A stretch of DNA of 64,000 nt from Pseudobdellovibrionaceae bacterium. Its GTDB lineage: Bacteria; Bdellovibrionota; Bdellovibrionia; Bdellovibrionales; UBA1609. Below, piece by piece: positions 18,156 through 26,396 of the stretch. The notes under the pieces are model-generated. The model had not been told where the DNA came from. It searched no databases and saw nothing but the letters and a program-made list of their open reading frames with translations. Position 1 is the first letter of the stretch, and every line of letters begins with the position of its first letter. The position numbers and the translations under genes are program-made. Location: the NCBI GenBank assembly GCA_020635075.1, contig JACKAM010000002.1, positions 941,855 through 1,005,854 on the forward strand. Reading direction: 5' to 3'.

Positions 18156-18788
18156 ATGTACGCCATTATTCGTTCCGGCGGGAAGCAATACAAAGTTAAG
18201 GCTGGAGACACCTTGCGTGTCGAGAAGCTGGAAAAAGAGCTTGGTTCGGAATTTGATCTTGATGAAGTTTTGGTAGTCAGTGGTGACAAGACCTTTGTTG
18301 GTGAGCCCACTGTTCAGGGTGCGAAAGTAACGGTTGTTGTAACCCGTCAGACAAAAGCACCCAAGGTGATCGTTTTTAAGAAGAAGCGTCGCCAGGGATA
18401 TCGCCGTATGCGTGGTCACCGTCAGCCCTATACAGAGCTGTTCGTAAAATCGATCACCAACCCAGAAGGCCAAAGCACTCAGGCAGACAACGATGCGCGT
18501 GTATTTAGTCCCGAGAAAAAGGCTGCCCAGATTGAAAAGGCTAAAGAGGTTCGTAAGGCCAAAAAGGAAACCGGACCTAAGCGCAAGGAAGTAAAAGCGT
18601 CTAAGAAGACTGCGGCGGCTTCTGGTACAGCGAAAAAAACGGCGGCTAAAAAAGTGACCAAGAAGAAAAAGAAGGCTGCCAAAAAGACGGCTAAGAAAAA
18701 AGCCGCGAAAAAGAAGTCAGCCGCTAAGAAAAAGACGGCGACGACTAAAAAGACAGCAAAAAAGAAAACGACTAAGAAGAAGGCCTAA
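18156..18788 (+). CDS. rplU: Large ribosomal subunit protein L21 with Lys/Ala-rich tail
   Basis: L21 binds 23S rRNA in the large subunit. The first 100 or so residues are a normal L21 (MYAIIRSGGKQYKVKAGD, RRQGYRRMRGHRQPYTEL). The ATG at 18156 has GGAGG ten bases upstream. Instead of ending there, the protein runs on to 210 residues with a tail built of Lys, Ala and Thr (repeats such as KKTAAKK), resembling the C-terminal part of histone H1 or bacterial Hc1-type proteins. The tail is in frame, has no internal stop and uses mixed AAA/AAG codons, so it is unlikely to be an artefact. It is followed by rpmA. Confidence 0.93.
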   Translation: MYAIIRSGGKQYKVKAGDTLRVEKLEKELGSEFDLDEVLVVSGDKTFVGEPTVQGAKVTVVVTRQTKAPKVIVFKKKRRQGYRRMRGHRQPYTELFVKSITNPEGQSTQADNDARVFSPEKKAAQIEKAKEVRKAKKETGPKRKEVKASKKTAAASGTAKKTAAKKVTKKKKKAAKKTAKKKAAKKKSAAKKKTATTKKTAKKKTTKKKA

Positions 18789-18849
18789 TTAGGGCCTCTT
18801 CGGGTCAGTGAAGTTTGATTTGAATTTGAACGTAACGTAGGGGTGCTCA

Positions 18850-19110
18850 ATGGCATCGAAAAAAGCAGCAGGTAGTACGAAGAACGGACGCGACAGTCAG
18901 AGTAAACGCTTAGGTGTTAAGCGCTTTGGTGGCCAGTTGGTTAATCCTGGAACCATTATCGTGCGCCAGCGTGGGACCAGATTTCATTTGGGTAACAATG
19001 TGAAAATGGGTCGTGATTTCACCATCTATTCGATTATTGAAGGCTTGGTGAAGTTTGAGCGCATCACAAAGTCCCGCATGAAAGTTAGCGTTTACCCGAA
19101 AACGGCCTAA
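18850..19110 (+). CDS. rpmA: Large ribosomal subunit protein L27
   Basis: L27 lies near the peptidyl-transferase centre. The 86 residues are a complete and typical L27: MASKKAAGSTKNGRDSQS, then GTIIVRQRGTRFHLGNNV and a basic end. The N-terminus begins directly with the mature-like sequence, without the cleavable extension known from Firmicutes. It follows rplU by 61 bases, the standard rplU-rpmA-obg order. Confidence 0.97.
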   Translation: MASKKAAGSTKNGRDSQSKRLGVKRFGGQLVNPGTIIVRQRGTRFHLGNNVKMGRDFTIYSIIEGLVKFERITKSRMKVSVYPKTA

Positions 19111-19130
19111 CTGTCCGACACAGTTTTAAT

Positions 19131-19189
19131 GAGCCTGGTGCCGACAGGCTCAAAAATGTCCAGGCATCCCTTTATTTTGAGGATGCCTG
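19131..19189 (+). terminator. Two perfect hairpins between rpmA and obgE
   Basis: A 7-bp stem GAGCCTG/CAGGCTC (19131-19137 with 19145-19151) followed by AAAAA, and a 9-bp stem CAGGCATCC/GGATGCCTG (19161-19169 with 19181-19189) lie in the 101-base gap. Neither is followed by a good U run on the plus strand, so they may be processing or attenuation sites rather than intrinsic terminators. Confidence 0.5.
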
Positions 19190-19211
19190 CAGAACCAAAC
19201 TAGGCAAAATC

Positions 19212-20243
19212 ATGAAATTTATCGACGAAGTGACCTTAGCTGTGGCCTCTGGCAAGGGAGGACCTGGGTGTGTGAGTTTTCGTCGTGAATCCATGGTTCC
19301 CCGCGGAGGCCCTGATGGGGGGCATGGTGGCAAGGGCGGCGATGTCCTTGTCCGCGTCAATCCCCATCTTAACTCCCTCTTGGACTTGCACAATCTAAAG
19401 CGGCTTTCGGCTGAGAATGGCCAGCCCGGAATGGCCGAAAAAATGGACGGCAGGGCGGGTAAGGATCTGGTCATAGATGTTCCAGCAGGAACAGTCGTCA
19501 CCGATGAGTCGGGAAATGTTCTTGTCGATATGGGAGAGGTTCAGGAGACCGTCCTGTTGGAGGGAGGCCTGGGTGGAAAGGGTAACACCTTTTACAAGAC
19601 CTCGGTCAATCAGGCACCAGGGATTGCCCAAAAGGGGATGCCAGGTGAAGAGCTGGTCATCCACTTAGAGCTCAAGCTCATTGCTGATGTGGGCATCATT
19701 GGCTTCCCCAACGCCGGGAAGTCGACCATTATCTCGGTGATTTCAGCAGCTAAGCCGAAGATTGCCGACTATCCGTTTACCACTCTGGTTCCCAACTTGG
19801 GCGTTGTTCGCTATGGAGATGCGGATTCATTTGTTGCCGCAGACATTCCGGGTTTGATTGTCGGGGCTCACAAGGGTGTTGGGCTTGGCTCTCAGTTTTT
19901 ACGCCATATAGAGCGGACCCGAGTGTTTGTCCATGTCGTCGATGCCAGCGAAATGAGCCAGAGGGACCCGGTTCAAGATTATAAAGATATTAACGAAGAG
20001 CTAAAGCTCTACGATGAAATGCACCAGAGTAAGGAGGGCTATTGGCCCCTGTCCGATCGCCCTCAGGTGGTGGTGTTAAATAAAATGGACGTCGTTCCTG
20101 AAGAAAGAGAGCACCAGTTGGTTGAGGAGTTCAGGCGTATGGGTGTCACTGCTTTACCGGTGTCTGCGGCGACGAGAAAGAATATTAAGGAATTGATATT
20201 TGCGGCTGGTAGCCATGTCATAAAAGGGGATCAGAGTGAGTGA
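19212..20243 (+). CDS. obgE: GTPase Obg
   Basis: Obg is an essential GTPase tied to 50S assembly and stress signalling. The 343 residues consist of the Gly-rich Obg fold (FIDEVTLAVASGKGGPGC, RGGPDGGHGGKGGDV) to about residue 158 and the G domain with G1 GFPNAGKST, G3 DIPGLI and G4 NKMD. The variable C-terminal domain of some Obg proteins is absent. Its last bases overlap the GTG start of the nadD-rsfS gene by eight bases, so the two are coupled. Confidence 0.96.
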   Translation: MKFIDEVTLAVASGKGGPGCVSFRRESMVPRGGPDGGHGGKGGDVLVRVNPHLNSLLDLHNLKRLSAENGQPGMAEKMDGRAGKDLVIDVPAGTVVTDESGNVLVDMGEVQETVLLEGGLGGKGNTFYKTSVNQAPGIAQKGMPGEELVIHLELKLIADVGIIGFPNAGKSTIISVISAAKPKIADYPFTTLVPNLGVVRYGDADSFVAADIPGLIVGAHKGVGLGSQFLRHIERTRVFVHVVDASEMSQRDPVQDYKDINEELKLYDEMHQSKEGYWPLSDRPQVVVLNKMDVVPEEREHQLVEEFRRMGVTALPVSAATRKNIKELIFAAGSHVIKGDQSE

Positions 20244-21294
20244 TCGAATTGGAATTTTTGGCGGCACATTTAGTCCATTTCACATGGGACACTTAAACAG
20301 CCTTCTAACCGTGGCGGGAGAGCTGGAGCTCGATCAAGTGAGAGTCATTCCCGCCTATCAGAGTCCAAATCGCCCCCGTCTCGAAGGGCCTAATCCGGAG
20401 GAGAGGCTGGCTTTGGTGCGGCTTGGAGTGTCTTCCTACTCCCCACTGTTGGTCGCTGATGACCGCGAGGTTCAGCGTGGCGGCGTGAGCTATACTCTAG
20501 ACACGGTTCAGGATCTTCGTTCGGAGTTCAAGACCGAGAATTTGTTTCTTATCATTGGTGCAGATCAATTCGAAAACTTCGACCATTGGAAGGCTTTTAC
20601 AGAAATTCTTCAGGAAGTCGACCTAGTCGTCACCACACGTCCGGGCTTTGAGTGGCCGGAAGGGCTCGAAAGCTTTCCTCCCGGTCTTCGCGGTTTGGTC
20701 AAAAAAAATGATGGCAAAGTGATCGAACTCGCGACGAGTAAAAAGATCTATTTTGTGAAACTCAATGACATAGATGTGTCCGGATCGGAGCTTCGACGTC
20801 GGTTGCGCTCCGGAGAATCACTCGATGGCTTGGTTCCGGAAGGCGTGGACGAAATGATCCGCGAAAGGGGTTGGTTCGAGGATCTTCACAAGAAGGTGGA
20901 GAACTACCTGGAGTTAACGCAGGAGATGGGCCGCATTCTCAACGAAAAGAATGCCATTAACGTCGTCGGATTTGATTTAGGAGAGACGCATTTTCCCGCT
21001 CAATTCACTCTGGTGGCCTCGGGATCTAACACTCGGCAAACCAATGCCATCGCTGAGCACTTGATGAATCAGGTTCATCAAACCTATGGGTTTTGGCCTC
21101 AGAATATTGAGGGGCAGTCTGAGGGGCGCTGGGTGGTGCTTGATTATGGGGCCCTGATTGTGCACATCTTTTACGACTATGCCCGTGCCGAATACAAAAT
21201 TGAGGACCTTTGGGCTGACGCCGGTCGAGTAGTTATTCACGATCCCCATGCGGCCTTTCGAAAACCTGGGGATAAGCCGGGGCCTCGTTCGTGA
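20236..21294 (+). CDS. Fusion of nicotinate-nucleotide adenylyltransferase (NadD) and ribosomal silencing factor RsfS
   Basis: One reading frame of 352 residues joins two proteins that are usually neighbours. Residues 1 to about 215 are NadD, which makes nicotinate adenine dinucleotide: the HIGH-type nucleotidyl-transfer motif is IFGGTFSPFHMGHL, followed by YTLDTVQDL, FLIIGADQFENF and the C-terminal SGSELRRRLRSGES. Residues from about 222 are RsfS/Iojap, which binds L14 and blocks subunit joining: ASGSNTRQTNAIAEHL and WVVLDYGALIVHIFYDYARAEY with EDLWADA. A Pro/Gly-rich end follows. The join is continuous with no internal stop. The GTG start overlaps obgE, and the stop overlaps the rlmH start. 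Confidence 0.92.
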   Translation: MSDRIGIFGGTFSPFHMGHLNSLLTVAGELELDQVRVIPAYQSPNRPRLEGPNPEERLALVRLGVSSYSPLLVADDREVQRGGVSYTLDTVQDLRSEFKTENLFLIIGADQFENFDHWKAFTEILQEVDLVVTTRPGFEWPEGLESFPPGLRGLVKKNDGKVIELATSKKIYFVKLNDIDVSGSELRRRLRSGESLDGLVPEGVDEMIRERGWFEDLHKKVENYLELTQEMGRILNEKNAINVVGFDLGETHFPAQFTLVASGSNTRQTNAIAEHLMNQVHQTYGFWPQNIEGQSEGRWVVLDYGALIVHIFYDYARAEYKIEDLWADAGRVVIHDPHAAFRKPGDKPGPRS

Positions 21295-21764
21295 GAGCAG
21301 CCCTCCTCTTTGTTCAAACGAGCAAAGACAGCTGGCATCAGGACTCGAACCAAGTTTACTTGGAAAAAATATCGAGGATGCTTCCCTTTGACGTGGTTGC
21401 GGTTAAGTCGGACAGTTCAGGCCGCAAGGAAAAAGACCGCAAGATTACGGCTGAAGACTCGCGCCTGCTAAAGGTACTGTCCCCTGATGACTGGGTCATT
21501 GCCTTTGATGAAAAGGGCAAGACGTTCTCATCCTCCAGAGAGTTCTCCCAATTTTTGGTAAAGAAGTTGGAAATGGGAAAGGCTCGCGTGGTTTTTATTA
21601 TTGGTGGAGCATTTGGACTCGGGCCTGAGGTTCGGGCGAGAGCCAATGAGTTCATCAGCCTGAGTCCCCTAACCATGAACCACCAGGTCGCAAGCCTTGT
21701 CGCCCTTGAGCAGATCTATCGTGCTCTGACGATTTGGAAGGGCATTCCTTATCACAATGAATAA
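21291..21764 (+). CDS. rlmH: 23S rRNA pseudouridine-1915 N3-methyltransferase RlmH
   Basis: RlmH methylates pseudouridine 1915 of 23S rRNA in the 70S ribosome. The 157 residues are of normal length and show the SPOUT-fold signatures VVFIIGGAFGLGPEV and the C-terminal knot LSPLTMNHQVASLVALEQ with EQIYRAL and PYHNE. The GTG start overlaps the fusion-gene stop (GTGA). The usual bacterial order nadD-rsfS-rlmH is kept. Confidence 0.96.
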   Translation: MRAALLFVQTSKDSWHQDSNQVYLEKISRMLPFDVVAVKSDSSGRKEKDRKITAEDSRLLKVLSPDDWVIAFDEKGKTFSSSREFSQFLVKKLEMGKARVVFIIGGAFGLGPEVRARANEFISLSPLTMNHQVASLVALEQIYRALTIWKGIPYHNE

Positions 21765-21857
21765 TAGCCCTTAGGGTGTTGTCCGGGAGCAATCGGACGG
21801 CCGGAGTCCTTGAGCCACTTTTAAAGTAAAATCTGCAAATGGCATTGCTTGCATGAG

Positions 21858-22511
21858 ATGTTCGGCATGTGGAAGTTCAAGCAACTCATCAGATGTTGTC
21901 CCCTCTGTGGATGGCTGTGGACAGAGCAGAATGGGCTTTGCAGGAGCTGTTGGTCCTACCTGCTGAACCAGCGACTAAAATCTTTCCAGCAAAACAGAAC
22001 AATGGATGGAATCCAGACGCGTAGCCTGTTTGATTGGGGAAGTCACAATGATGCGGGTATTCGCCGACTGGTACTTAGCCTCAAGGGCGGAGCGGGTGAT
22101 AGGGCTCTCTGGAGAGAACTTTCCGTCGCTTTGGCCCGTTCGTGGATAGAAGCTCGCGAAGGCCATGGGTGGGTGATAGTGCCGAGTCCCCCGAGGAAAC
22201 ATGGGCATGAGGACCATGCGGTACTCTTGGCCCGAATGCTTGGGAATCTACTGGGAATTGAAGTCAGACCTGCTCTGCGGAGAAGAGACTCGCGTCGGAG
22301 GCAAAAACGACTGGGGAGGCTGGCCCGCCGGGCACAATCCCCTCACGACCAGTTCGAGGTCATTGATCGAGGTAATAAATACAGGCGAGTCTTATTTGTC
22401 GACGATGTCGTGACGACGGGGGCTACGGCCACAGGCGCCTGGGAGAGCCTTGGGCGCCCCAAGCACTTTCAGGTTTGGTCCATTGCCCGTAGGCTGTCTT
22501 GCCGACCTTGA
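21858..22511 (+). CDS. ComF family phosphoribosyltransferase-like protein
   Basis: ComF proteins are needed for DNA uptake in competent bacteria, although their biochemical role is not settled. The 217 residues show two CxxC pairs at the N-terminus (CCPLCGW and CRSC) that probably bind zinc, a middle helical part and a PRPP-binding loop VLFVDDVVTTGATA near the C-terminus. The start is uncertain: ATG codons at 21858 and 21867 and a TTG at 21849 are all possible and none has a strong ribosome binding site. It follows rlmH by about 90 bases. Confidence 0.88.
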   Translation: MFGMWKFKQLIRCCPLCGWLWTEQNGLCRSCWSYLLNQRLKSFQQNRTMDGIQTRSLFDWGSHNDAGIRRLVLSLKGGAGDRALWRELSVALARSWIEAREGHGWVIVPSPPRKHGHEDHAVLLARMLGNLLGIEVRPALRRRDSRRRQKRLGRLARRAQSPHDQFEVIDRGNKYRRVLFVDDVVTTGATATGAWESLGRPKHFQVWSIARRLSCRP

Positions 22512-22557
22512 ATGGGTCTGATAAAACCTGATGAATATTAACGCTTAGGGGATGCCA

Positions 22558-23481
22558 ATGATTTTTAAAGCGACAAAATCCATGCCACAGATGATTTTGA
22601 CTTTGGCTCTGATTCTCATGGTTCCTCTTGCCTGCGCGAGTGCAGCCAAGGACAAAAAAGAAGGGGGCGAGGAGCCCGAGGAGGGGATCAGCCTGATGGC
22701 AGGCGAGGAATCCAGTTCTGCGGAGTCTCTGCAAGCGGATGAATCTGAAGAAGGGCCCGCTTCTGCGGCTGAAGTGGAAGTAGACAAAAAGACGAAAAAA
22801 CAGTTGAAGAAAAGGACTAAAGGGACTGAGAAGGCCAAGGTTCAAGAAACGGAACCTAAGGTCGAGAAAGCCGAACCAGAGATTGCTCCAGAAATCGCAT
22901 CGATTAAGGAGGTGGTAAAGAAGTATCAAACCACCCGAGCGGTTGGCATGAAGGTTGAAAAGAAAGTTCACCTAGCTCTAATGGACGAAGAAAAGACCGG
23001 CAAGGGTCGACTGTGGTACTCAAAGGGACGCTTGAAGATGGCGATCGCCAAACCAGAAGATTCCTTGTTGGTGATGAATGATGACATCATTTGGGTGGTC
23101 AGCAAAATGCCAGAAGAGTTTGGCGGCGCCATTCAGGTGACCAAGATGAAGGCGGCCCAGCTAAAGAAGTCCAATGCTCTATTGGCGGTACTTTTTGGCG
23201 ATGAAGCCGTCTGGGATAGGTTTGAATTGTTGAAATCAGACACGAAGAAGGGCCGCTTGACGGTCGAATTGAAGCCACGGAAGGAAGCTCATCTGGCCGA
23301 TGTGATGAAAGTAAAAGTTCAGGTAGACAACAAGGCCAAGAAAATTACAGAGATTGCCTATTGGGATGAGTTGGAAAATGAAACTTTGTATAGGTTTTCG
23401 GATGTTAAGTTTGGAGTCCGCCTGTCGAGTGGACATTTTAAATACAAGCCTCCGTCAAATGCGGATGTGACGGAAATTTAA
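22558..23481 (+). CDS. LolA-like periplasmic outer-membrane lipoprotein carrier domain protein
   Basis: The 307-residue protein has a signal peptide (to about residue 30, ending in ACASA), a 90-residue linker of acidic and basic low-complexity sequence, and then a LolA-type domain (from VVKKYQTTRAVGMKVEKKV to the end; segment GKGRLWYSKGRLKMAIAKP). LolA carries lipoproteins from the inner to the outer membrane. The charged linker is unusual for LolA. The ATG at 22558 is spaced correctly from AGGGG; an ATG six bases earlier is too close. Assignment as true LolA rather than a LolA-fold relative is not certain. Confidence 0.8.
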   Translation: MIFKATKSMPQMILTLALILMVPLACASAAKDKKEGGEEPEEGISLMAGEESSSAESLQADESEEGPASAAEVEVDKKTKKQLKKRTKGTEKAKVQETEPKVEKAEPEIAPEIASIKEVVKKYQTTRAVGMKVEKKVHLALMDEEKTGKGRLWYSKGRLKMAIAKPEDSLLVMNDDIIWVVSKMPEEFGGAIQVTKMKAAQLKKSNALLAVLFGDEAVWDRFELLKSDTKKGRLTVELKPRKEAHLADVMKVKVQVDNKAKKITEIAYWDELENETLYRFSDVKFGVRLSSGHFKYKPPSNADVTEI

Positions 23482-23490
23482 TCTGAGGTA

Positions 23491-24882
23491 ATGGTGACCG
23501 GGCCAAAGCAGAATCGCGGATCTTCAAAAGTTCATTTTGTCAGCCTTGGTTGTCCCAAGAACCTGGTTGATTCCGAAATCATGTTGGGTTCGCTGCTCAG
23601 CGAAGGCTATGAGGTTTCGGAAAACCCTGAGGAAGCCGAGACGATTGTCATTAATACCTGTGGTTTTATTGAGGACTCAAAAAAGGAATCCATCGAAAAG
23701 ATCTTGGAAATGGCGGAACTCAAAAATTCGGGCAAGCTCAGTCGCCTGGTGGTGGCGGGATGCTTAACCCAGAGATATAAAGATGAGCTGGTTGAAGGCT
23801 TGCCCGAGGCGGATCTCTTTGTGGGCTCTGGGGAGTTTCAAAACATTGCTCGTATTCTGCGCGAGTCGCGTGCGGGCAACAAAGAAAAACGATTTTATGA
23901 TCTTCCTACTTATTTGCAGGAAGACTCGGCTCAAAGAATCAACTCCCAACCAAAGCACCGGGCCTATCTTAAGATATCTGAAGGGTGCAAAAAACGCTGT
24001 GCCTTTTGTGCCATTCCAATGATTAGAGGCAATCTTCAGTCGCGGCGCTTGGGCGGTATCGTCAGTGAGGCCAAGCTTCTGGTGGCTGGAGGGGTTAAAG
24101 AGCTGATAGTGATTTCCCATGACTTTACGGATTATGGCTGGGATCTCAAAAAGCAGTCCCCTGGGGCGATTGAAAACCCCGTGGAGCTGTTGCGGGCTTT
24201 GTCGGAGCAGTCGGGTGCCGAGTGGATTAGAGTTCTCTACATGTATCCTGATGGAGCCACGCCGGAGCTGGTGAAGCTCATTAAAGAAAAAGACAATTTG
24301 GTTAACTACTTCGATATGCCACTTCAACACATTAATAACAATGTCCTGAAGAGAATGAATCGCCGGATGACAAGAGAGGAAATCGAAGAGGCACTGGAGA
24401 GAATTCGCATAGAAATTCCGGATGCAGTTGTCCGTACCCAGTTTATTGTCGGCTATCCCGGCGAAACGGAAGAGGAGTTTGAGGAGCTGCTGGAGTTTGT
24501 TCGTCAGCAGGAGTTTGATCGCGTGGGCTGCTTCATGTTTTCCCAAGAGGAAAACACCAAGGCTGGAACTCTTGAGGATCAAGTCGACGAGGGAACAAAG
24601 CAACGGCGCTTTGAGCGGCTGATGAAGGTACAAAAAGAGATTAGTCGGCGAAAGCACAAGGCCTTCATAGGTAAAACTATTCGAGTTTTAGTCGAAGGAG
24701 TCAGCGAAGAGACGGAATTGCTCCTTCAGGGCCGTCATTCTCAGCAGGCGCCTGAGATCGATGGGGTCACTTACATCAGCAGTGGAGAGGCTCATCCCGG
24801 AGACATGGTGGATGTAAAGATCACTGATAGCCACGACTATGATCTGGTCGGGGAGATTGTTGACTGCGACGCAGAAGGCTAA
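23491..24882 (+). CDS. rimO: Ribosomal protein S12 methylthiotransferase RimO
   Basis: RimO is a radical-SAM enzyme that methylthiolates Asp 88/89 of ribosomal protein S12. The 463 residues have the N-terminal MTTase domain with three cluster Cys (LGCPKNLVDSE, NTCGFIEDSK, AGCLTQRY), the radical-SAM motif EGCKKRCAFCAIP (Cx3Cx2C) and a C-terminal TRAM domain ending in DYDLVGEIVD, typical of RimO rather than MiaB. The ATG follows TGAGGTA. It closes the ribosome-related block. Confidence 0.95.
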   Translation: MVTGPKQNRGSSKVHFVSLGCPKNLVDSEIMLGSLLSEGYEVSENPEEAETIVINTCGFIEDSKKESIEKILEMAELKNSGKLSRLVVAGCLTQRYKDELVEGLPEADLFVGSGEFQNIARILRESRAGNKEKRFYDLPTYLQEDSAQRINSQPKHRAYLKISEGCKKRCAFCAIPMIRGNLQSRRLGGIVSEAKLLVAGGVKELIVISHDFTDYGWDLKKQSPGAIENPVELLRALSEQSGAEWIRVLYMYPDGATPELVKLIKEKDNLVNYFDMPLQHINNNVLKRMNRRMTREEIEEALERIRIEIPDAVVRTQFIVGYPGETEEEFEELLEFVRQQEFDRVGCFMFSQEENTKAGTLEDQVDEGTKQRRFERLMKVQKEISRRKHKAFIGKTIRVLVEGVSEETELLLQGRHSQQAPEIDGVTYISSGEAHPGDMVDVKITDSHDYDLVGEIVDCDAEG

Positions 24883-24907
24883 ATAGTCGAGACCTCAGGG
24901 TTTATTG

Positions 24908-24936
24908 TTGACAGCACTGGTCATGTCTGGCTCGAT
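24908..24936 (+). promoter_or_regulatory. Candidate promoter before the 25-residue gene
   Basis: A perfect TTGACA lies at 24908-24913 after rimO. The -10 position 17 bases later (CTCGAT/TCGATT) is poor. If real, transcription would begin only about 20 bases before the next ATG. Confidence 0.25.
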
Positions 24937-24960
24937 TAGAGGAGGGCAGCGGGAGGCAAC

Positions 24961-25038
24961 ATGTTATCAGGCAACTTAGTCATGCTGTTTGTCTATTCAG
25001 TCGTGATTTTCTTTGTAGTGAACGCTCTCGTTAACTAA
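24961..25038 (+). CDS. Predicted 25-residue single-span membrane peptide
   Basis: This very short reading frame starts with ATG eight bases after a strong ribosome binding site (GGGAGG) and ends with TAA. The peptide begins MLSGNLVMLFVYSVV and continues with Ile, Phe and Val to an Asn-Ala-Leu-Val-Asn end: one uncharged membrane span with small polar ends. It lies alone in the 290-base gap between rimO and the outer-membrane barrel gene. The quality of the ribosome binding site and the clean hydrophobic pattern make it more than a chance frame, but conservation is unknown. The remaining 130 bases before the next gene hold only AT-rich sequence with a possible -10 (TAAAAT near 25081). Confidence 0.5.
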   Translation: MLSGNLVMLFVYSVVIFFVVNALVN

Positions 25039-25172
25039 ATACGACTGTACACGAATCAGACAGTTTATCTTTTCTACCTGTAAAATAGTTTCGGCATTCA
25101 TAAGTCGTTGAGGTTAGGCTGCTTCTTGGTTATCTCAGATATGCTAGCCGAACCCCTAATTTGACAGAGATC

Positions 25173-26396
25173 ATGCGCCTAATATCCTTAGTGTACCTTA
25201 TTCTGATTGTTCTATGGGCTGGTCAGGCTCAGGCACTGGATTTTCCGAAGTTGTTTGAGAGCGCCAAGGTCCTGCCTGTCGGGCAAAGCACTTTTTCAGT
25301 ATCCATGAACTACGCCCCTCTTGATCAGGAGATTAATGGGTCAAGCCTTGATTCTCGCAACACGGAAAGACTTCTTCGCGAGGTCAGTTGGGGGGAATTG
25401 ATCGCCAATACGCCTGAGGCCAACAGGGGCGCCCTGAAGGAGCTTCAGCAGCAAAGTGGACAAAAGGACTCTGATGTTCTCGCCCGGGAGTATGTTCGCG
25501 CCACGGGCTATCGGGTGGCGCTAAAGCCCTTTTGGGGATTTGGTCTGGGCGACAGATGGACCGTTGGGGCCCGGGTGCCGCTTATTATGGAAAGCAGGGA
25601 TGTGGTGCGCAGGATGGAATGGACTGATGTTCGTCCGAGCGGAATGAACTTACTGGGGCATCAGGCGAGCTCTGGATTGGGTCGAATCCAGGCAGCATCC
25701 GTAACTGGTCCAAGCTCGATTGAAGGGTTTGACTCTGGATGGCGGTACCACATTGGCGATGTGGAGATCATGGGTCAATATCTCATGGCTGAGGGGTTGG
25801 GATGGGCCTGGGCACTTAGGCAAAAGCTTGTTCTCCCAACCTCACCCCCCCCGGACCCCTACAACCTAGACCCCATTCTCACCAACGAAGGGCAGACAGA
25901 TTTGGGTTTGGATTCCTTGGTCGAGTGGAGGGTGACAAGGGACTGGAGCCTATTGGCTTCTGCAGGTTATCTGGTTCAGTTACGGGATCGGGTGGCCATG
26001 AGGATTCCAGATGACCGTAGAGCTTTTATGCAGGGGGGAGTTGATCGGGATGTTGAGCGCAACGCCGGAGATATCGCGACGGCGGAGCTGCTCCTTCGCT
26101 ACTCGCTGGGAAAGACCCTGCAGATCAAGGCCGGCTATATGTACTCGGAGAGACAAAAGGATGAATTTCAGGGCAAAGCATTCTCGGCTGACCGATATGC
26201 CTATTTGGCCGAAGGCACCGAACAAAAAGTAACAGTGGGACGACTTGGGCTCAGTTATATTCCCAGGGAGCTGACTCGCTTGTGGGCGCGACAGCTGAGG
26301 TTGCTGGCGGCACATGTAGAGATGTATTCCCTCATGGCGGCACGTTCGGGATCTCCGGACCCCATCACCGAACTGGGTCTATCCTTCTCCTACTGA
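25173..26396 (+). CDS. Predicted outer-membrane beta-barrel protein
   Basis: I do not recognise a named family. The 407-residue precursor has a clear signal peptide (MRLISLVYLILIVLW then AGQAQA) and alternating beta-strand sequence with many aromatic residues, ending in LGLSFSY, the C-terminal aromatic signature recognised by the Bam complex. Segments such as GLGDRWTVGARVPL and LGLDSLVEWRVTRDWSLLA look like paired strands, as in DUF3187/transporter-like barrels. I chose the ATG at 25173, at the head of the signal peptide. The end overlaps the convergent hpt gene by seven bases. Confidence 0.8.
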   Translation: MRLISLVYLILIVLWAGQAQALDFPKLFESAKVLPVGQSTFSVSMNYAPLDQEINGSSLDSRNTERLLREVSWGELIANTPEANRGALKELQQQSGQKDSDVLAREYVRATGYRVALKPFWGFGLGDRWTVGARVPLIMESRDVVRRMEWTDVRPSGMNLLGHQASSGLGRIQAASVTGPSSIEGFDSGWRYHIGDVEIMGQYLMAEGLGWAWALRQKLVLPTSPPPDPYNLDPILTNEGQTDLGLDSLVEWRVTRDWSLLASAGYLVQLRDRVAMRIPDDRRAFMQGGVDRDVERNAGDIATAELLLRYSLGKTLQIKAGYMYSERQKDEFQGKAFSADRYAYLAEGTEQKVTVGRLGLSYIPRELTRLWARQLRLLAAHVEMYSLMAARSGSPDPITELGLSFSY

